In this document: positions 32,001 through 46,407 of the stretch, one piece after another | Layout of the letters: every line of letters begins with the position of its first letter | Position numbering within the stretch: the stretch's first letter is position 1 | Assembly (NCBI GenBank): GCA_920105625.2 | Contig: OV050031.1 | Span: forward strand, 84,577,995-84,641,994 | Source of the DNA: Clusia tigrina | Taxonomy: Eukaryota > Arthropoda > Insecta > Diptera > Clusiidae | Reading direction: 5' to 3' | Length of the DNA: 64,000 nt | The notes under the pieces: model-generated | Database searches by the model: none | Seen by the model: the letters and a program-made list of their open reading frames with translations, nothing else | Told to the model about the DNA's origin: nothing | Translations under genes and position numbers: made by a program

Positions 32001-35000
32001 CTGAGACGCCGACTGAGGCAGATAGGGGTAGATAGCGGCATAGAGAAGACAGAAGACCCCCCCAATCGACAGCGCAAGCGGCTGAGACGCCTACAGAGAC
32101 GCTACCAGAGGCTGCGACGCCGACCGAGACGCTGACTGAGGCAGATAGGGGTAGATAGAGGCATAGAGAAGGCAGCAGACCCCCCAATCGACAGCGCAAG
32201 CGACTGAGACGTCTAAAGAAACGCTGACAGGGGCTGCGACTCCTACTGAGGCAGATAGGGGTAGATGTAGGCATAGAGAAGGCAGCAGACCCCTCAATCG
32301 GCAGCGGTAACAACAGAGACGCCTACAGAGACTATGACAGAGGCTGCGACGCCGACTGAGACGCCCACTGAGGCACATATGGGTAGATACTGGCATAGAG
32401 AAGGCAGCAAACCCCCTATCGACAGCGGCAGCACTTGAGACGCCTGTAGAGATGCTGACAGAGGCTGCAACGCCGACTGAGACGCCGACTGAGGCAGATA
32501 GGGGTAGATAGCGGCATAGAGAAGGCAGAAGACCCCCCAATCGACTGCGGCAGCGACTAAGACGCCTACAGAGACGCAGACAGAAGCTGCGACGCCGACT
32601 GAGACGCCGACTGAGGCAGATAGGGGTAGATATAGGCATACAGAAGGCAGCAGACCCCCCCAATCGACAGCGCCAGCGACTGAGACGCCTACAGAGACGC
32701 TGACAGAGCCTGCGACGCCGACTGAGGCAGATAGGGGTAGATATAGGCATAGAGAAGACAGCAGACTCCCCAATCGACTGCAGCAGCGACTGAGACGTCT
32801 ACAGAAACGCTGACAGGGGCTGCGACGCCGACTGAGGCAGATAGGGGTAGATACAGGCATAGAGAAGGCAGCAGACCACCCCAATAGACAGCGGCAACGA
32901 CTGAGACGCCTACAGAAACGATGGCAGAGGCTGCGACGCTAACTGAGGCATATAGGGGTAGATATAGGCATAGAGAAGTCAGCAGACCCCCCAATCGGCA
33001 GCGGCAGCGACTGAGACGCCTACAGAAACGCTGACAGAGGCTGCGACGTTGACTGAGGCAGATAAGGGTAGATACAGGCATAGAGAAGGCAGCAGAACAC
33101 CCCAATCGACAGCGGCAGCGACTGAGACGCCTACAGAAACGCTGACAGAGGCTGCGACGCTGACTGAGGCAGATAGGGGTAGATATAGGCATAGAGAAGT
33201 CAGCAGACCCCCCAATCGGCAGCGGCAGCGACTGAAACGCCTACAGAAACGCTGACAGAGGCTGTGACGCTGACTGAGGCAGATAGGGGTAGATATAGGC
33301 ATAGAGAAGTCAGCAGACCCCCCAATCGGCAGCGGCAGCGACTGAGACGCCTACAGAAACGCTGACAGAGGCTGCGACGCTGACTGAGGCAGATAGGGGT
33401 AGATACAGGCATAGAGAAGGCAGCAGACCACCCCAATCGACAGCGGCAGCGACTGAGACGCCTACAGAAACGATGGCAGAGGCTGCGACGCTGACTGAGA
33501 CGCCCACTGAGTCACATATGGGTAGATAATGGCATAGAGAAGGCAGCAGACCCCCAATCGACAGCGGCAGCACTTGAGACGCCTGTAGAGATGCTGACAA
33601 AGGCTGCAACGCCGACTGAGACGCCGACTGAGGCAGATAGGGGTAGATATAGGCATAGAGAAGGCAGCAGACCCTACAATCGACTGCAGCAGCGACTGAG
33701 ACGTCTACAGAAACGCTGACAGGGGCTGCGACGCCGACTGAGGCAGATAGGGGTAGATACAGGCATAGAGAAGGCAGCAGACCACCCCAATCGACAGCGG
33801 CAACGACTGAGACGCCTACAGAAACGATGGCAGAGGCTGCGACGCTGACTGAGGCATATAGGGGTAGATATAGGCATAGAGAAGTCAGCAGACCCCCCAA
33901 TCGGCAGCGGCAGCGACTGAGACGCCTACAGAAACGCTGACAGAGGCTGCGACGTTGACTGAGGCAGATAAGGGTAGATATAGGCATAGAGAAGTCAGCA
34001 GACCCCTCAATCGACAGCGGCAACGACAGAGACGCCTACAGAGACTGTGACAGAGGCTGCGACGCCGACTGAAACGCCGATTGACACGCCAACTGAGGCA
34101 GAGAAGGGTATATATAGGCATAGAGAAGGCAGCAGTCCCCCTCAATCGACAGCGGCAGCGACTGAGACGCCCACAGAGACGCTGACAGAGGCTGCGACGC
34201 CGACTGAGACGCCGACTGAGGTAGATAGGGGTAGATATAGGCACAGAGAAGGCAGCAGACCGCCCAATCGACAGCGGCAGCGACTGAGACGCCTACAGAG
34301 ATGCTGACAGAGGCTGCGACGCCGACTGAGGCATATAGGGGTAGATATAGGCACAGAGAAGGTAGCAGACCGCCCAATCGACAGCGGCAGCAACTGAGAC
34401 GCCTACAGAAACGCTGGCAGAGGCTGCGACGCTGACTGAGGCAGATAGGGGTAGATATAGGCATAGAGAAGTCAGCAGACCCCCAATCGGCAGCGGCAAC
34501 GACAGAGACGCCTACAGAGACTATGACAGAGGCTGCGACGCCGACTGAGACGCCCACTGAGGCACATATGGGTAGATACTGGCATAGAGAAGGCAGCAGA
34601 CCCCCTATCGACAGCGGCAGCACTTGAGACGCCTGTAGAGATGCTGACAGAGGCTGCAACGCCGACTGAGACGCCGACTGAGGCAGATAGGGGTAGATAT
34701 TGGCATAGAGAAGGCAGCAGACCCCCCCAATCGACAGCGCCAGCGACTGAGACGCCTACAGAGACGCTGACAGAGCCTGCGACGCCGACTGAGGCAGATA
34801 GGGGTAGATATAGGCATAGAGAAGACAGCAGACCCCACAATCGACTGCAGCAGCGACTGAGACGTCTACAGAAACGCTGACAGGGGCTGCGACGCCGACT
34901 GAGGCTGATAGGGGTAGATACAGGCATAGAGAAGGCAGCAGAACACCCCAATCGACAGCGGCAGCGACTGAGACGCCTACAGAAACGCTGACAGAGGCTG

Positions 35001-37200
35001 CGACGCTGACTGAGGCAGATAGGGGTAGATATAGGCATAGAGAAGTCAGCAGACCCCCCAATCGGCAGCGGCAGCGACTGAAACGCCTACAGAAACGCTG
35101 ACAGAGGCTGCGACGCTGACTGAGGCAGATAGGGGTAGATATAGGCATAGAGAAGTCAGCAGACCCCTCAATCGACAGCGGCAACGACAGCGACGCCTAC
35201 AGAGACTTTGACAGAGGCTGCGACGCCGACTGAAACGCCGATTGACACGCCAACTGAGGCAGATAGGGGTATATATAGGCATAGAGAAGGCAGCAGACCC
35301 CCCCAATCGACAGCGGCAGCGACTGAGACACACACAGAGACGCTGACAGAGGCTGCGACGCCGACTGAGACGCCGACTGATGCAGATAGGGGTAGATATA
35401 GGCATAGAGAATGCAGCAGACCCCCCAATCGACAGCGGCTGCAACTGAGACGCCTACAGATTCGCTGACAGAGGCTGCGATGCCGACTGAGGTAGATAGG
35501 GGTAGATATAGGCACAGAGAAGGCAGCAGACCGCCCAATCGACAGCGGCAGCGACTGAGACGCCTACAGAGACGCTGACAGAGGCTGCGGCGCCGACTGA
35601 GGCATATAGGGGTAGATATAGGCACAGAGAAGGTAGCAGACCGCCCAATCGACAGCGGCAGCGACTGACACGCCTACAGAGACTATGGCAAAGGCTGCGA
35701 CGCCGACTGAAACGCCGATTGACACGCCGACTGAGGCAGATATGGGTATATCTAGGCATAGAGAAGGCAGCAGACCCCCAACCGACAGCGGCAGTGACTG
35801 AGACGCCCACAGAGACGTTGACAGAGGCTGCGACGCCGACTGAGACGCCCACTGAGTCACATATGGGTAGATAATGGCATAGAGAAGGCAGCAGACCCCC
35901 AATCGACAGCGGCAGCACTTGAGACGCCTGTAGAGATGCTGACAAAGGCTGCAACGCCGACTGAGACGCCGACTGAGGCAGATAGGGGTAGATATAGGCA
36001 TACAGAAGGCAGCAGACCCCCCCAATCGACAGCGCCAGCGACTGAGACGCCTACAGAGACGCTGACAGATGCTGCGACGCCGACTGAAGCAGATAGGGGT
36101 AGATATAGGCATAGAGAAGGCAGCAGACCCCACAATCGACTGCAGCAGCGACTGAGACGTCTACAGAAACGCTGACAGGGGCTGTGACGCCGACTGAGGC
36201 AGATAGGGGTAGATACAGGCATAGAGAAGGCAGCAGACCACCCCAATCGACAGCGGCAGCGACTGAGACGCCTACAGAAACGATGGCAGAGGCTGCGACG
36301 CTGACTGAGGCATATAGGGGTAGATATAGGCATAGAGAAGTCAGCAGACCCCCCAATCGGCAGCGGCAGCGACTGAGACATCTACAGAAACGCTGACAGA
36401 GGCTGCGACGCTGACTGAGGCAGATAGGGGTAGATATAGGCATAGAGAAGTCAGCAGACCCCTCAATCGACAGCGGCAACGACAGAGACGCCTACAGAGA
36501 CTGTGACAGAGGCTGCGACGTCGACTGAAACGCCGATTGACACGCCAACTGAGGCAGAGAGGGGTATATATAGGCATAGAGAAGGCAGCAGACCCCCCAA
36601 TCGACAGCGGCAGCGACTGAGACGCCCACAAAAACGCTGACAGAGGCTGCGACGCCGACTGAGACGCCAACTGAGGTAGATAGGGGTAGATATAGGCATA
36701 GATAAGGCAGTAGACCCCCCAATCGACAGCAGCAGCGACTGAGACGCCTACAGAGACGCTGACAGAGGCTGCGACGCCGACCGAGACGCTGACTGAGGCA
36801 GATAGGGGTAGATAGAGGCATAGAGAAGGCAGCAGACCCCCCAATCGACAGCGCAAGCGACTGAGATGTCTACAGAAACGCTGACAGGGGCTGCGACTCC
36901 GACTGAGGCAGATAGGGGTAGATATAGGCATAGAGAAGTCAGCAGACCCCCAATCGACAGCGGCAGCGACTGAGACGTCTACAGAGACGCTGACAGAGGC
37001 TGCGACGCCGACCGAGACGCCGACTGAGGGAGATAGGGGTAGATACTGGCATAGAGAAGGCAGCAGAACCCCCAATCGACAGCGCCAGCGCCTGAGACGC
37101 CTATAGAGACGCTGACAGAGGCTGCGACGCCGACTGAGACGACGACTGAGGCAGATAGGGGTAGATAGCGGCATAGAGAAGACAGAAGACCCCCCAATCG
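29100..37200 (+). repeat. Dispersed ~3-kb satellite block repeated at an offset of ~5.15 kb
   Basis: About 29.1-32.1 kb matches about 34.2-37.2 kb. The offset is 5148 before and 5145 after a C-run difference, then changes by 12-bp steps near 31.5 kb. Shared private variants include 'cgactgacacgcctacagagactatggcaaagg' (split here by position at 30505-30540 and 35650-35690) and 'gatatgggtatatctagg'. Boundaries are approximate. Confidence 0.75.
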
Positions 37201-40200
37201 ACAGCGCAAGCGGCTGAGACGCCTACAGAGACGCTAACAGAGGCTGCGACGCCGACCGAGACGCTGACTGAGGCAGATAGGGGTAGATAGAGCCACAGAG
37301 AAGGCAGCAGACCCCCCCAATCGACAGCGCAAGCGACTGAGACGTCTAAAGAAACGCTGACAGGGGCTGCGACTCCTACTGAGGCAGATAGGGGTAGATA
37401 TAGGCATAGAGAAGTCAGCAGACCCCTCAATCGAGAGCGACAACGACAGAGACGCCTACAGAGACTATGACAGAGGCTACGACGCCGACTGAAACGCCGA
37501 ATGACACGCCGACTGAGGCAGATAGGGATATATATAGGCATAGAGAAGGCAGCAGCCCCCCAATCGACAGCAGCAGCGACTGAGACGTCCACAGAGACGG
37601 TGACAGAGGCTGCGACGCCGACTGAGACGCCGACTGATGCAGATAGGGGTAGATATAGGCATAGATAAGGCAGTAGACCCCCCAATCGACAGCAGCAGCG
37701 ACTGAGACGCCTACAGAGACGCTGACAGAGGCTGCGATGCCGACTGAAACGCCGACTGAGGTAGATAGGGGTAGATATAGGTATATATAAGGAAGCAGAC
37801 CCCCCAATCGACTGCGGCAGCGACCAAGACGCCTACAGAGACGCTGACAGAGGCTGCGACGCCGACTGAGACGCCGACTGAGGCAGATAGAGGTAGATAG
37901 AGGCATAGAGAAGACAGAAGACCCCCCAATCGAGAGCGCAAGCTGCTGAGACGCCTACAGAGACGCTAACACAGGCTGCGACGCCGACCGAGACGCTGAC
38001 TGAGGCAGATAGGGGTAGATAGAGGCATAGAGAAGGCAGCAGACCCCCCAATCGACAGCGCAAGCGACTGAGACGTCTACAGAAACGCTGACAGGGGCTG
38101 CGACTCCGACTGAGGCAGATAGGGGTAGATATAGGCATAGAGAAGTCAGCAGACCCCCAATCGACAGCGGCAACGACTGAGACGTCTACAGAGACGCTGA
38201 CAGAGGCTGCGACGCCAACCGAGACGCCGACTGAGGCAGATAGGGGTAGATACTGGCATAGAGAAGGCAACAGAACCCCCAATCGACAGCGCCAGCGCCT
38301 GAGACGCCTATAGAGACGCTGACAGAGGCTGCGACGCCGACTGAGGCAGATAGGGGTAGATATAGGCATAGAGAAGTCAGCAGACCCCCCCAATCGGCAG
38401 CGGCAGCGACTGAGACGCCTACAGAAACGCTGACAGAGGCTGCGGCGCGAACTGAGGCAGATAGGGGTAGATATAGGCATAGAGAAGTCAGCAGACCCCC
38501 CAATCGGCAGCGGCAACGACAGAGACGCCTACAGAGACTTTGACAGAGGCTGCGACGCCGACTGAGACGCCAACTGAGGTAGATAGGGGTAGATATAGGC
38601 ATAGATAAGGCAGTAGACCCCCTAATCGACAGCAGCAGCGACTGAGACGCCTACAGAGACGCTGACAGAGGCTGCGACGCCGACCGAGACGCTGACTGAG
38701 GCAGATAGGGGTAGATAGAGGCATAGAGAAGGCAGCAGACCCCCCAATCGACAGCGCAAGCGACTGAGACGTCTACAGAAACGCTGACAGGGGCTGCGAC
38801 TCCGACTGAGGCAGATAGGGGTAGATATAGGCATAGAGAAGTCAGCAGACCCCCAATCGACAGTGGCAACGTCTGAGACTTCTACAGAGACGCTGACAGA
38901 GGCTGCGACGCAAACCGAGACGCCGACTGAGGCAGATAGGGGTAGATACTGGCATAGAGAAGGCAGCAGAACCCCCAATCGACAGCGCCAGCGCCTGAGA
39001 CGCCTATAGAGACGCTGACAGAGGCTGCGACGCCGACTGAGGCAGATAGGGGTAGATATAGGCATAGAGAAGTCAGCACACCCCCCAATCGACAGCGGCA
39101 ACGACTGAGACGTCTACAGAGACGCTGACAGAGGCTGCGACGCCGACCGAGACGCCGACTGAGGCTGATAGGGGTAGATACTGGCATAGAGAAGGCAGCA
39201 GAACCCCCAATCGACAGCGCCAGCGCCTGAGACGCCTATAGAGACGCTGACAGAGGCCGCGACGCCGACTGAGGCAGATAGGGGTAGATATAGGCATAGA
39301 GAAGTCAGCAGACCCCCCAATCGATTGCGGCAGCGACCAAGACGCCTACAGAGACGCTGACAGAGGCTGCGACGCCGACTGAGACGCCGACTGAGGCAGA
39401 TAGGGGTAGATAGAGGCATAGAGAAGACAGAAGACCCCCCAATCGACAGCGCAAGCGGCTGAGACGCCTACAGAGACGCTAACAGAGGCTGCGACGCCGA
39501 CCGAGACGCTGACTGAGGCAGATAGGGGTAGATAGAGGCATAGAGAAGGCAGCAGAACCCCCAATCGACAGCGCAAGCGACTGAGACGTCTACAGAAACG
39601 CTGACAGGGGCTGCGACTCCGACTGAGGCAGATAAGGGTAGATATAGGCATAGAGAAGTCAGCAGACCCCCAATCGACAGCGGCAACGACTGAGACGTCT
39701 ACAGAGACGCTGACAGAGGCTGCGACGCCGACCGAGACGCCGACTGAGGCAGATAGGGGTAGATACTGGCATAGAGAAGGCAGCAGAACCCCCAATCGAC
39801 AGCGCCAGCGCCTGAGACGCCTATAGAGACGCTGACAGAGGCTGCGACGCCGACTGAGACGCCGACTGAGGCAGATAGGGGTAGATAGAGGCATAGAGAA
39901 GACAGAAGACCCCCCAATCGACAGCGCAAGCGGCTGAGACGCCTACAGAGACGCTAACAGAGGCTGCGACGCCGACCGAGACGCTGACTGAGGCAGATAG
40001 GGGTAGATAGAGGCATAGAGAAGGCAGCAGACCTTCTAATCGACAGCGCAAGCGACTGAGACGTCTAAAGAAACGCTGACAGGGGCTGCGACTCCGACTG
40101 AGGCAGATAGGGGTAGATATAGGCAGAGAGAAGTCAGCAGACCCCTCAATCGAGAGCGACAACGACAGAGACGCCTACAGAGACTATGACAGAGGCTACG

Positions 40201-43200
40201 ACGCCGACTGAAACGCCGAATGACACGCCGACTGAGGCAGATAGGGGTATATATAGGCATAGAGAAGGCAGCAGCCCCCCAATCGACAGCAGCAGCGACT
40301 GAGACGTCCACAGAGACGCTGACAGAGGCTGCGACGCCGACTGAGACGCCGACTGATGCAGATAGGGGTAGATATAGGCATAGATAAGGCAGTAGACCCC
40401 CCAATCGACAGCAGCAGCGACTGAGACGCATACAGAGACGCTGACAGAGGCTGCGATGCCGACTGAAACGCTGACTGAGGCATATAGGGGTAGATATAGG
40501 CATAGAGAAGTCAGCAGACCCCCCAATCGGCAGCGGCAGCGACTGAGACATCTACAGAAACGCTGACAGAGGCTGCGACGCTGACTGAGGCAGATAGGGG
40601 TAGATATAGGCATAGAGAAGTCAGCAGACCCCTCAATCGACAGCGGCAACGACAGAGACGCCTACAGAGACTGTGACAGAGGCTGCGACGTCGACTGAAA
40701 CGCCAATTGACACGCCAACTGAGGCAGAGAGGGGTATATATAGGCATAGAGAAGGCAGCAGACCCCCCAATCGACAGCGGCAGCGACTGAGACGCCCACA
40801 AAAACGCTGACAGAGGCTGCGACGCCGACTGAGACGTCAACTGAGGTAGATAGGGGTAGATATAGGCATAGATAAGGCAGTAGACCCCCCAATCGACAGC
40901 AGCAGCGACTGAGACGCCTACAGAGACGCTGACAGAGGCTGCGACGCCGACCGAGACGCTGACTGAGGCAGATAGGGGTAGATAGAGGCATAGAGAAGGC
41001 AGCAGACCCCCCAATCGACAGCGCAAGCGACTGAGACGTCTACAGAAACGCTGACAGGGGCTGCGACTCCGACTGAGGCAGATAGGGGTAGATATAGGCA
41101 TAGAGAAGTCAGCAGACCCCCAATCGACAGCGGCAGCGACTGAGACGTCTACAGAGACGCTGACAGAGGCTGCGACGCCGACCGAGACGCCGACTGAGGC
41201 AGATAGGGGTAGATACTGGCATAGAGAAGGCAGCAGAACCCCCAATCGACAGCGCCAGCGCCTGAGACGCCTATAGAGACGCTGACAGAGGCTGCGACGC
41301 CGACTGAGACGACGACTGAGGCAGATAGGGGTAGATAGCGGCATAGAGAAGACAGAAGACCCCCCAATCGACAGCGCAAGCGGCTGAGACGCCTACAGAG
41401 ACGCTAACAGAGGCTGCGACGCCGACCGAGACGCTGACTGAGGCAGATAGGGGTAGATAGAGCCATAGAGAAGGCAGCAGACCCCCCAATCGACAGCGCA
41501 AGCGACTGAGACGTCTAAAGAAACGCTGACAGGGGCTGCGACTCCTACTGAGGCAGATAGGGGTAGATATAGGCATAGAGAAGTCAGCAGACCCCTCAAT
41601 CGAGAGCGACAACGACAGAGACGCCTACAGAGACTATGACAGAGGCTACGACGCCGACTGAAACGCCGAATGACACGCCGACTGAGGCAGATAGGGATAT
41701 ATATAGGCATAGAGAAGGCAGCAGCCCCCCAATCGACAGCAGCAGCGACTGAGACGTCCACAGAGACGGTGACAGAGGCTGCGACGCCGACTGAGATGCC
41801 GACTGATGCAGATAGGGGTAGATATAGGCATAGATAAGGCAGTAGACCCCCCAATCGACAGCAGCAGCGACTGAGACGCCTACAGAGACGCTGACAGAGG
41901 CTGCGATGCCGACTGAAACGCCGACTGAGGTAGATAGGGGTAGATATAGGTATATATAAGGAAGCAGACCCCCCAATCGACTGAGGCAGCGACCAAGACG
42001 CCTACAGAGACGCTGACAGAGGCTGCGACGCCGACTGAGACGCCGACTGAGGCAGATAGGGGTAGATAGAGGCATAGAGAAGACAGAAGACCCCCCAATC
42101 GACAGCGCAAGCTGCTGAGACGCCTACAGAGACGCTAACACAGGCTGCGACGCCGACCGAGACGCTGACTGAGGCAGATAGGGGTAGATAGAGGCATAGA
42201 GAAGGCAGCAGACCCCCCAATCGACAGCGCAAGCGACTGAGACGTCTACAGAAACGCTGACAGGGGCTGCGACTCCGACTGAGGCAGATAGGGGTAGATA
42301 TAGGCATAGAGAAGTCAGCAGACCCCCAATCGACAGCGGCAACGACTGAGACGTCTACAGAGACGCTGACAGAGGCTGCGACGCCGACCGAGACGCCGAC
42401 TGAGGCAGATAGGGGTAGATACTGGCATAGAGAAGGCAACAGAACCCCCAATCGACAGCGCCAGCGCCTGAGACGCCTATAGAGACGCTGACAGAGGCTG
42501 CGACGCCGACTGAGGCAGATAGAGGTAGATATAGGCATAGAGAAGTCAGCAGACCCCCCAATCGGCAGCGGCAGCGACTGAGACGCCTACAGAAACGCTG
42601 ACAGAGGCTGCGGCGCTAACTGAGGCAGATAGGGGTAGATATAGGCATAGAGAAGTCAGCAGACCCCCCAATCGGCAGCGGCAACGACAGAGACGCCTAC
42701 AGAGACTTTGACAGAGGCTGCGACGCCGACTGAGACGCCAACTGAGGTAGATAGGGGTAGATATAGGCATAGATAAGGCAGTAGACCCCCCAATCGACAG
42801 CAGCAGCGACTGAGACGCCTACAGAGACGCTGACAGAGGCTGCGACGCCGACCGAGACGCTGACTGAGGCAGATAGGGGTAGATAGAGGCATAGAGAAGG
42901 CAGCAGACCCCCCAATCGACAGCGCAAGCGACTGAGACGTCTACAGAAACGCTGACAGGGGCTGCGACTCTGACTGAGGTAGATAGGGGTAGATATAGGC
43001 ATAGAGAAGTCAGCAGACCCCCCAATCGACAGCGCAAGCGACTGAGACGTCTACAGAATCGCTGACAGGGGCTGCGACTCTGACTGAGGTAGATAGGGGT
43101 AGATATAGGCATAGAGAAGTCAGCAGACCCCCAATCGACAGCGGCAACGTCTGAGACTTCTACAGAGACGCTGACAGAGGCTGCGACGCAAACCGAGACG

Positions 43201-44450
43201 CCGACTGAGGCAGATAGGGGTAGATACTGGCATAGAGAAGGCAGCAGAACCCCCAATCGACAGCGCCAGCGCCTGAGACGCCTATAGAGACGCTGACAGA
43301 GGCTGCGACGCCGACTGAGGCAGATAGGGGTAGATATAGGCATAGAGAAGTCAGCACACCCCCCAATCGACAGCGGCAACGACTGAGACGTCTACAGAGA
43401 CGCTGACAGAGGCTGCGACGCCGACCGAGACGCCGACTGAGGCTGATAGGGGTAGATACTGGCATAGAGAAGGCAGCAGAACCCCCAATCGACAGCGCAA
43501 GCGACTGAGACGTCTACAGAAACGCTGACAGGGGCTGCGACTCCGACTGAGGCAGATAGGGGTAGATATAGGCATAGAGAAGTCAGCAGACCCCCAATCG
43601 ACAGCGGCAACGACTGAGACGTCTACAGAGACGCTGACAGAGGCTGCGACGCCGACCGAGACGCCGACTGAGGCAGATAGGGGTAGATACTGGCATAGAG
43701 AAGGCAGCAGAACCCCCAATCGACAGCGCCAGCGCCTGAGACGCCTATAGAGACGCTGACAGAGGCTGCGACGCCGACTGAGACGCCGACTGAGGCAGAT
43801 AGGGGTAGATAGAGGCATAGAGAAGACAGAAGACCCCCCAATCGACAGCGCAAGCGGCTGAGACGCCTACAGAGACGCTAACAGAGGCTGCGACGCCGAC
43901 CGAGACGCTGACTGAGGCAGATAGGGGTAGATAGAGGCATAGAGAAGGCAGCAGACCTTCCAATCGACAGCGCAAGCGACTGAGACGTCTAAAGAAACGC
44001 TGACAGGGGCTGCGACTCCGACTGAGGCAGATAGGGGTAGATATAGGCAGAGAGAAGTCAGCAGACCCCTCAATCGAGAGCGACAACGACAGAGACGCCT
44101 ACAGAGACTATGACAGAGGCTACGACGCCGACTGAAACGCCGAATGACACGCCGACTGAGGCAGATAGGGGTATATATAGGCATAGAGAAGGCAGCAGCC
44201 CCCCAATCGACAGCAGCAGCGACTGAGACGTCCACAGAGACGCTGACAGAGGCTGCGACGCCGACTGAGACGCCGACTGATGCAGATAGGGGTAGATATA
44301 GGCATAGATAAGGCAGTAGACCCCCCAATCGACAGCAGCAGCGACTGAGACGCATACAGAGACGCTGACAGAGGCTGCGATGCCGACTGAAACGCCGACT
44401 GAGGTAGATAGGGGTAGATATAGGTATATAGAAGGAAGCAGACCCCCCAA
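36300..44450 (+). repeat. Adjacent tandem higher-order blocks of ~4.17 kb
   Basis: The block at about 36.3-40.5 kb is followed directly by its near copy at about 40.5-44.4 kb. The offset is 4170, drifting to 4168, then changing by whole monomers near 43.0-43.5 kb. It is consistent with an unequal exchange and later loss or gain of single monomers. Boundaries are approximate. Confidence 0.75.
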
Positions 44451-46146
44451 TCGAATGCGGCAGCGACTAAGACGCCTACAGAGACGCTGACAGAGGCTGC
44501 GACGTCGACTGATACGCCGACTGATGCAGATAGGGGTAGATATAGGCATAGATAAGGCAGTAGACCACCCCAATCGACAGCAGCAGCGACTGAGAAGCCT
44601 ACAGAGACGCTGACAGAGGCTGCGACGCTGACTGAGGCAGATAGGGGTAGATATAGGCATAGAGAAGTCAGCAGACCCCCCCAATCGGCAGCGGCAGCGA
44701 CTGAGACGCCTACAGAAACGCTGACAGAGGCTGCGGCGCTAACTGAGGCAGATAGGGGTAGATATAGGCATAGAGAAGTCAGCAGACCCCTCAATCGACA
44801 GCGGCAACGACAGAGACGCCTACAGAGACTTTGACAGAGGCTGCGACGTCGACTGAAACGCCGATTGACACGCGAACTGAGGCAGAGAGGGGTATATATA
44901 GGCATAGAGAAGGCAGCAGACCCCCCCAATCGACAGCGGCAGCGACTGAGACGCCCACAGAGACGCTGACAGAGGCTGCGACGCCGACTGAGACGCCAAC
45001 TGAGGCAGAGAGGGGTATATATAGGCATAGAGAAGGCAGCAGACCCCCCAATCGACAGCGGCAGTGACTTTGACGCCCACAGAGACGTTGACAGAGGCTG
45101 CGACGCCGACTGAGACTCCCACTGAGTCACATATGGGTAAATAATGGCATAGAGAAGGCAGCAGACCCCCAATCGACAGCGGCAGCACTTGAGACGCCTG
45201 TAGAGATGCTGACAAAGGCTGCAACGCCGACTGAGACGCCGACTGAGGCAGATAGGGGTAGATATAGGCATACAGAAGGCAGCAGACCCCCCCAATCGAC
45301 AGCGCCAGCGACTGAGACGCCTACAGAGACGCTGACAGATGCTGCGACGCCGACTGAGGCAGATAGGGGTAGACATAGGCATAGAGAAGGCAGCAGACCC
45401 CACAATCGACTGCAGCAGCGACTGAGACGTCTACAGAAACGCTGACAGGGGCTGTGACGCCGACTGAGGCAGATAGGGGTAGATACAGGCATAGAGAAGG
45501 CAGCAGACCACCCCAATCGACAGCGGCAGCGACTGAGACGCCTACAGAAACGATGGCAGAGGCTGCGACGCTGACTGAGGCATATAGGGGTAGATATAGG
45601 CATAGAGAAGTCAGCAGACCCCCCAATCGGCAGCGGCAGCGACTGAGACATCTACAGAAACGCTGACAGAGGCTGCGACGCTGGCTGAGGCAGATAGGGG
45701 TAGATATAGGCATAGAGAAGTCAGCAGACCCCTCAATCGACAGCGGCAACGACAGAGACGCCTACAGAGACTGTGACAGAGGCTGCGACGTCGACTGAAA
45801 CGCCGATTGACACGCCAACTGAGGCAGAGGGGGGTATATATAGGTATAGAGAAGGCAGCAGACCCCCCAATCGACAGCGGCAGCGACTGAGACGCCCACA
45901 GAAACGCTGACAGAGGCTGCGACGCCGACTGAGACGCCAACTGAGGTAGATAGGGGTAGATATAGGCATAGATAAGGCAGTAGACCCCCCAATCGACAGC
46001 AGCAGCGACTGAGACGCCTACAGAGACGCTGACAGAGGCTGCGACGCCGACCGAGACGCTGACTGAGGCAGATAGGGGTAGATAGAGGCATAGAGAAGGC
46101 AGCAGACCCCCCAATCGACAGCGCAAGCGACTGAGACGTCTACAGA

Positions 46147-46150
46147 AACG
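46147..46150 (+). repeat. Gypsy element 2 target duplication (AACG), left
   Basis: AACG here and at 56361-56364. The satellite monomer reads 'cagaaacgctgaca' with one copy, so the insertion site is exact. Confidence 0.92.
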
Positions 46151-46407
46151 TGTTGTGAGCTAAAATCAAGCTGCCTGCGCGTAGTGTCTCACAGCATCGA
46201 CTCCTAACAGATGCCACACATTCTGTGTGATTAGCATGTGCTAAAGTTACATAAGAAAGCACATATTTTTAGGGTGCGAGTATTTAGAATTAATATTACC
46301 TATGTAATACTTATTATGTAAACTTTTAGGGTGCTACAGTTTTGCAGTCGAGCCACCGAATGGCATTCAAAGTTAGAATGCACCATCAACATTTCAGATT
46401 GGCGTAG

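Larger units (their letters stand above)
23791..46150 (+). repeat. GC-rich satellite, main block (~22.4 kb, ~190 monomers)
   Basis: Same monomer family as 4105-7566, with 110- and 122-bp classes and recurring variant monomers. Variants recur in fixed order at larger periods (353 bp, about 5.15 kb, about 4.17 kb), showing higher-order organisation. Both length classes leave remainder 2 when divided by 3, so a reading frame passes through all three frames in successive monomers. The long minus-strand frames (up to 427 residues at 44120-45403) are therefore not evidence of genes. The block is interrupted at 46150 by gypsy element 2 and continues at 56361. Confidence 0.97.

Noticed and set aside
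44120..45403. 427-residue minus-strand frame in the satellite, and many similar shorter ones
   Set aside because: It is the satellite read in rotating frames. Each monomer contributes a different translation, there is no consistent protein repeat, and every block of the array gives such frames.
23791..46150. CRISPR-like direct repeats
   Set aside because: The repeats are contiguous ~110/122-bp monomers without unique spacers, in a eukaryotic transposon context.
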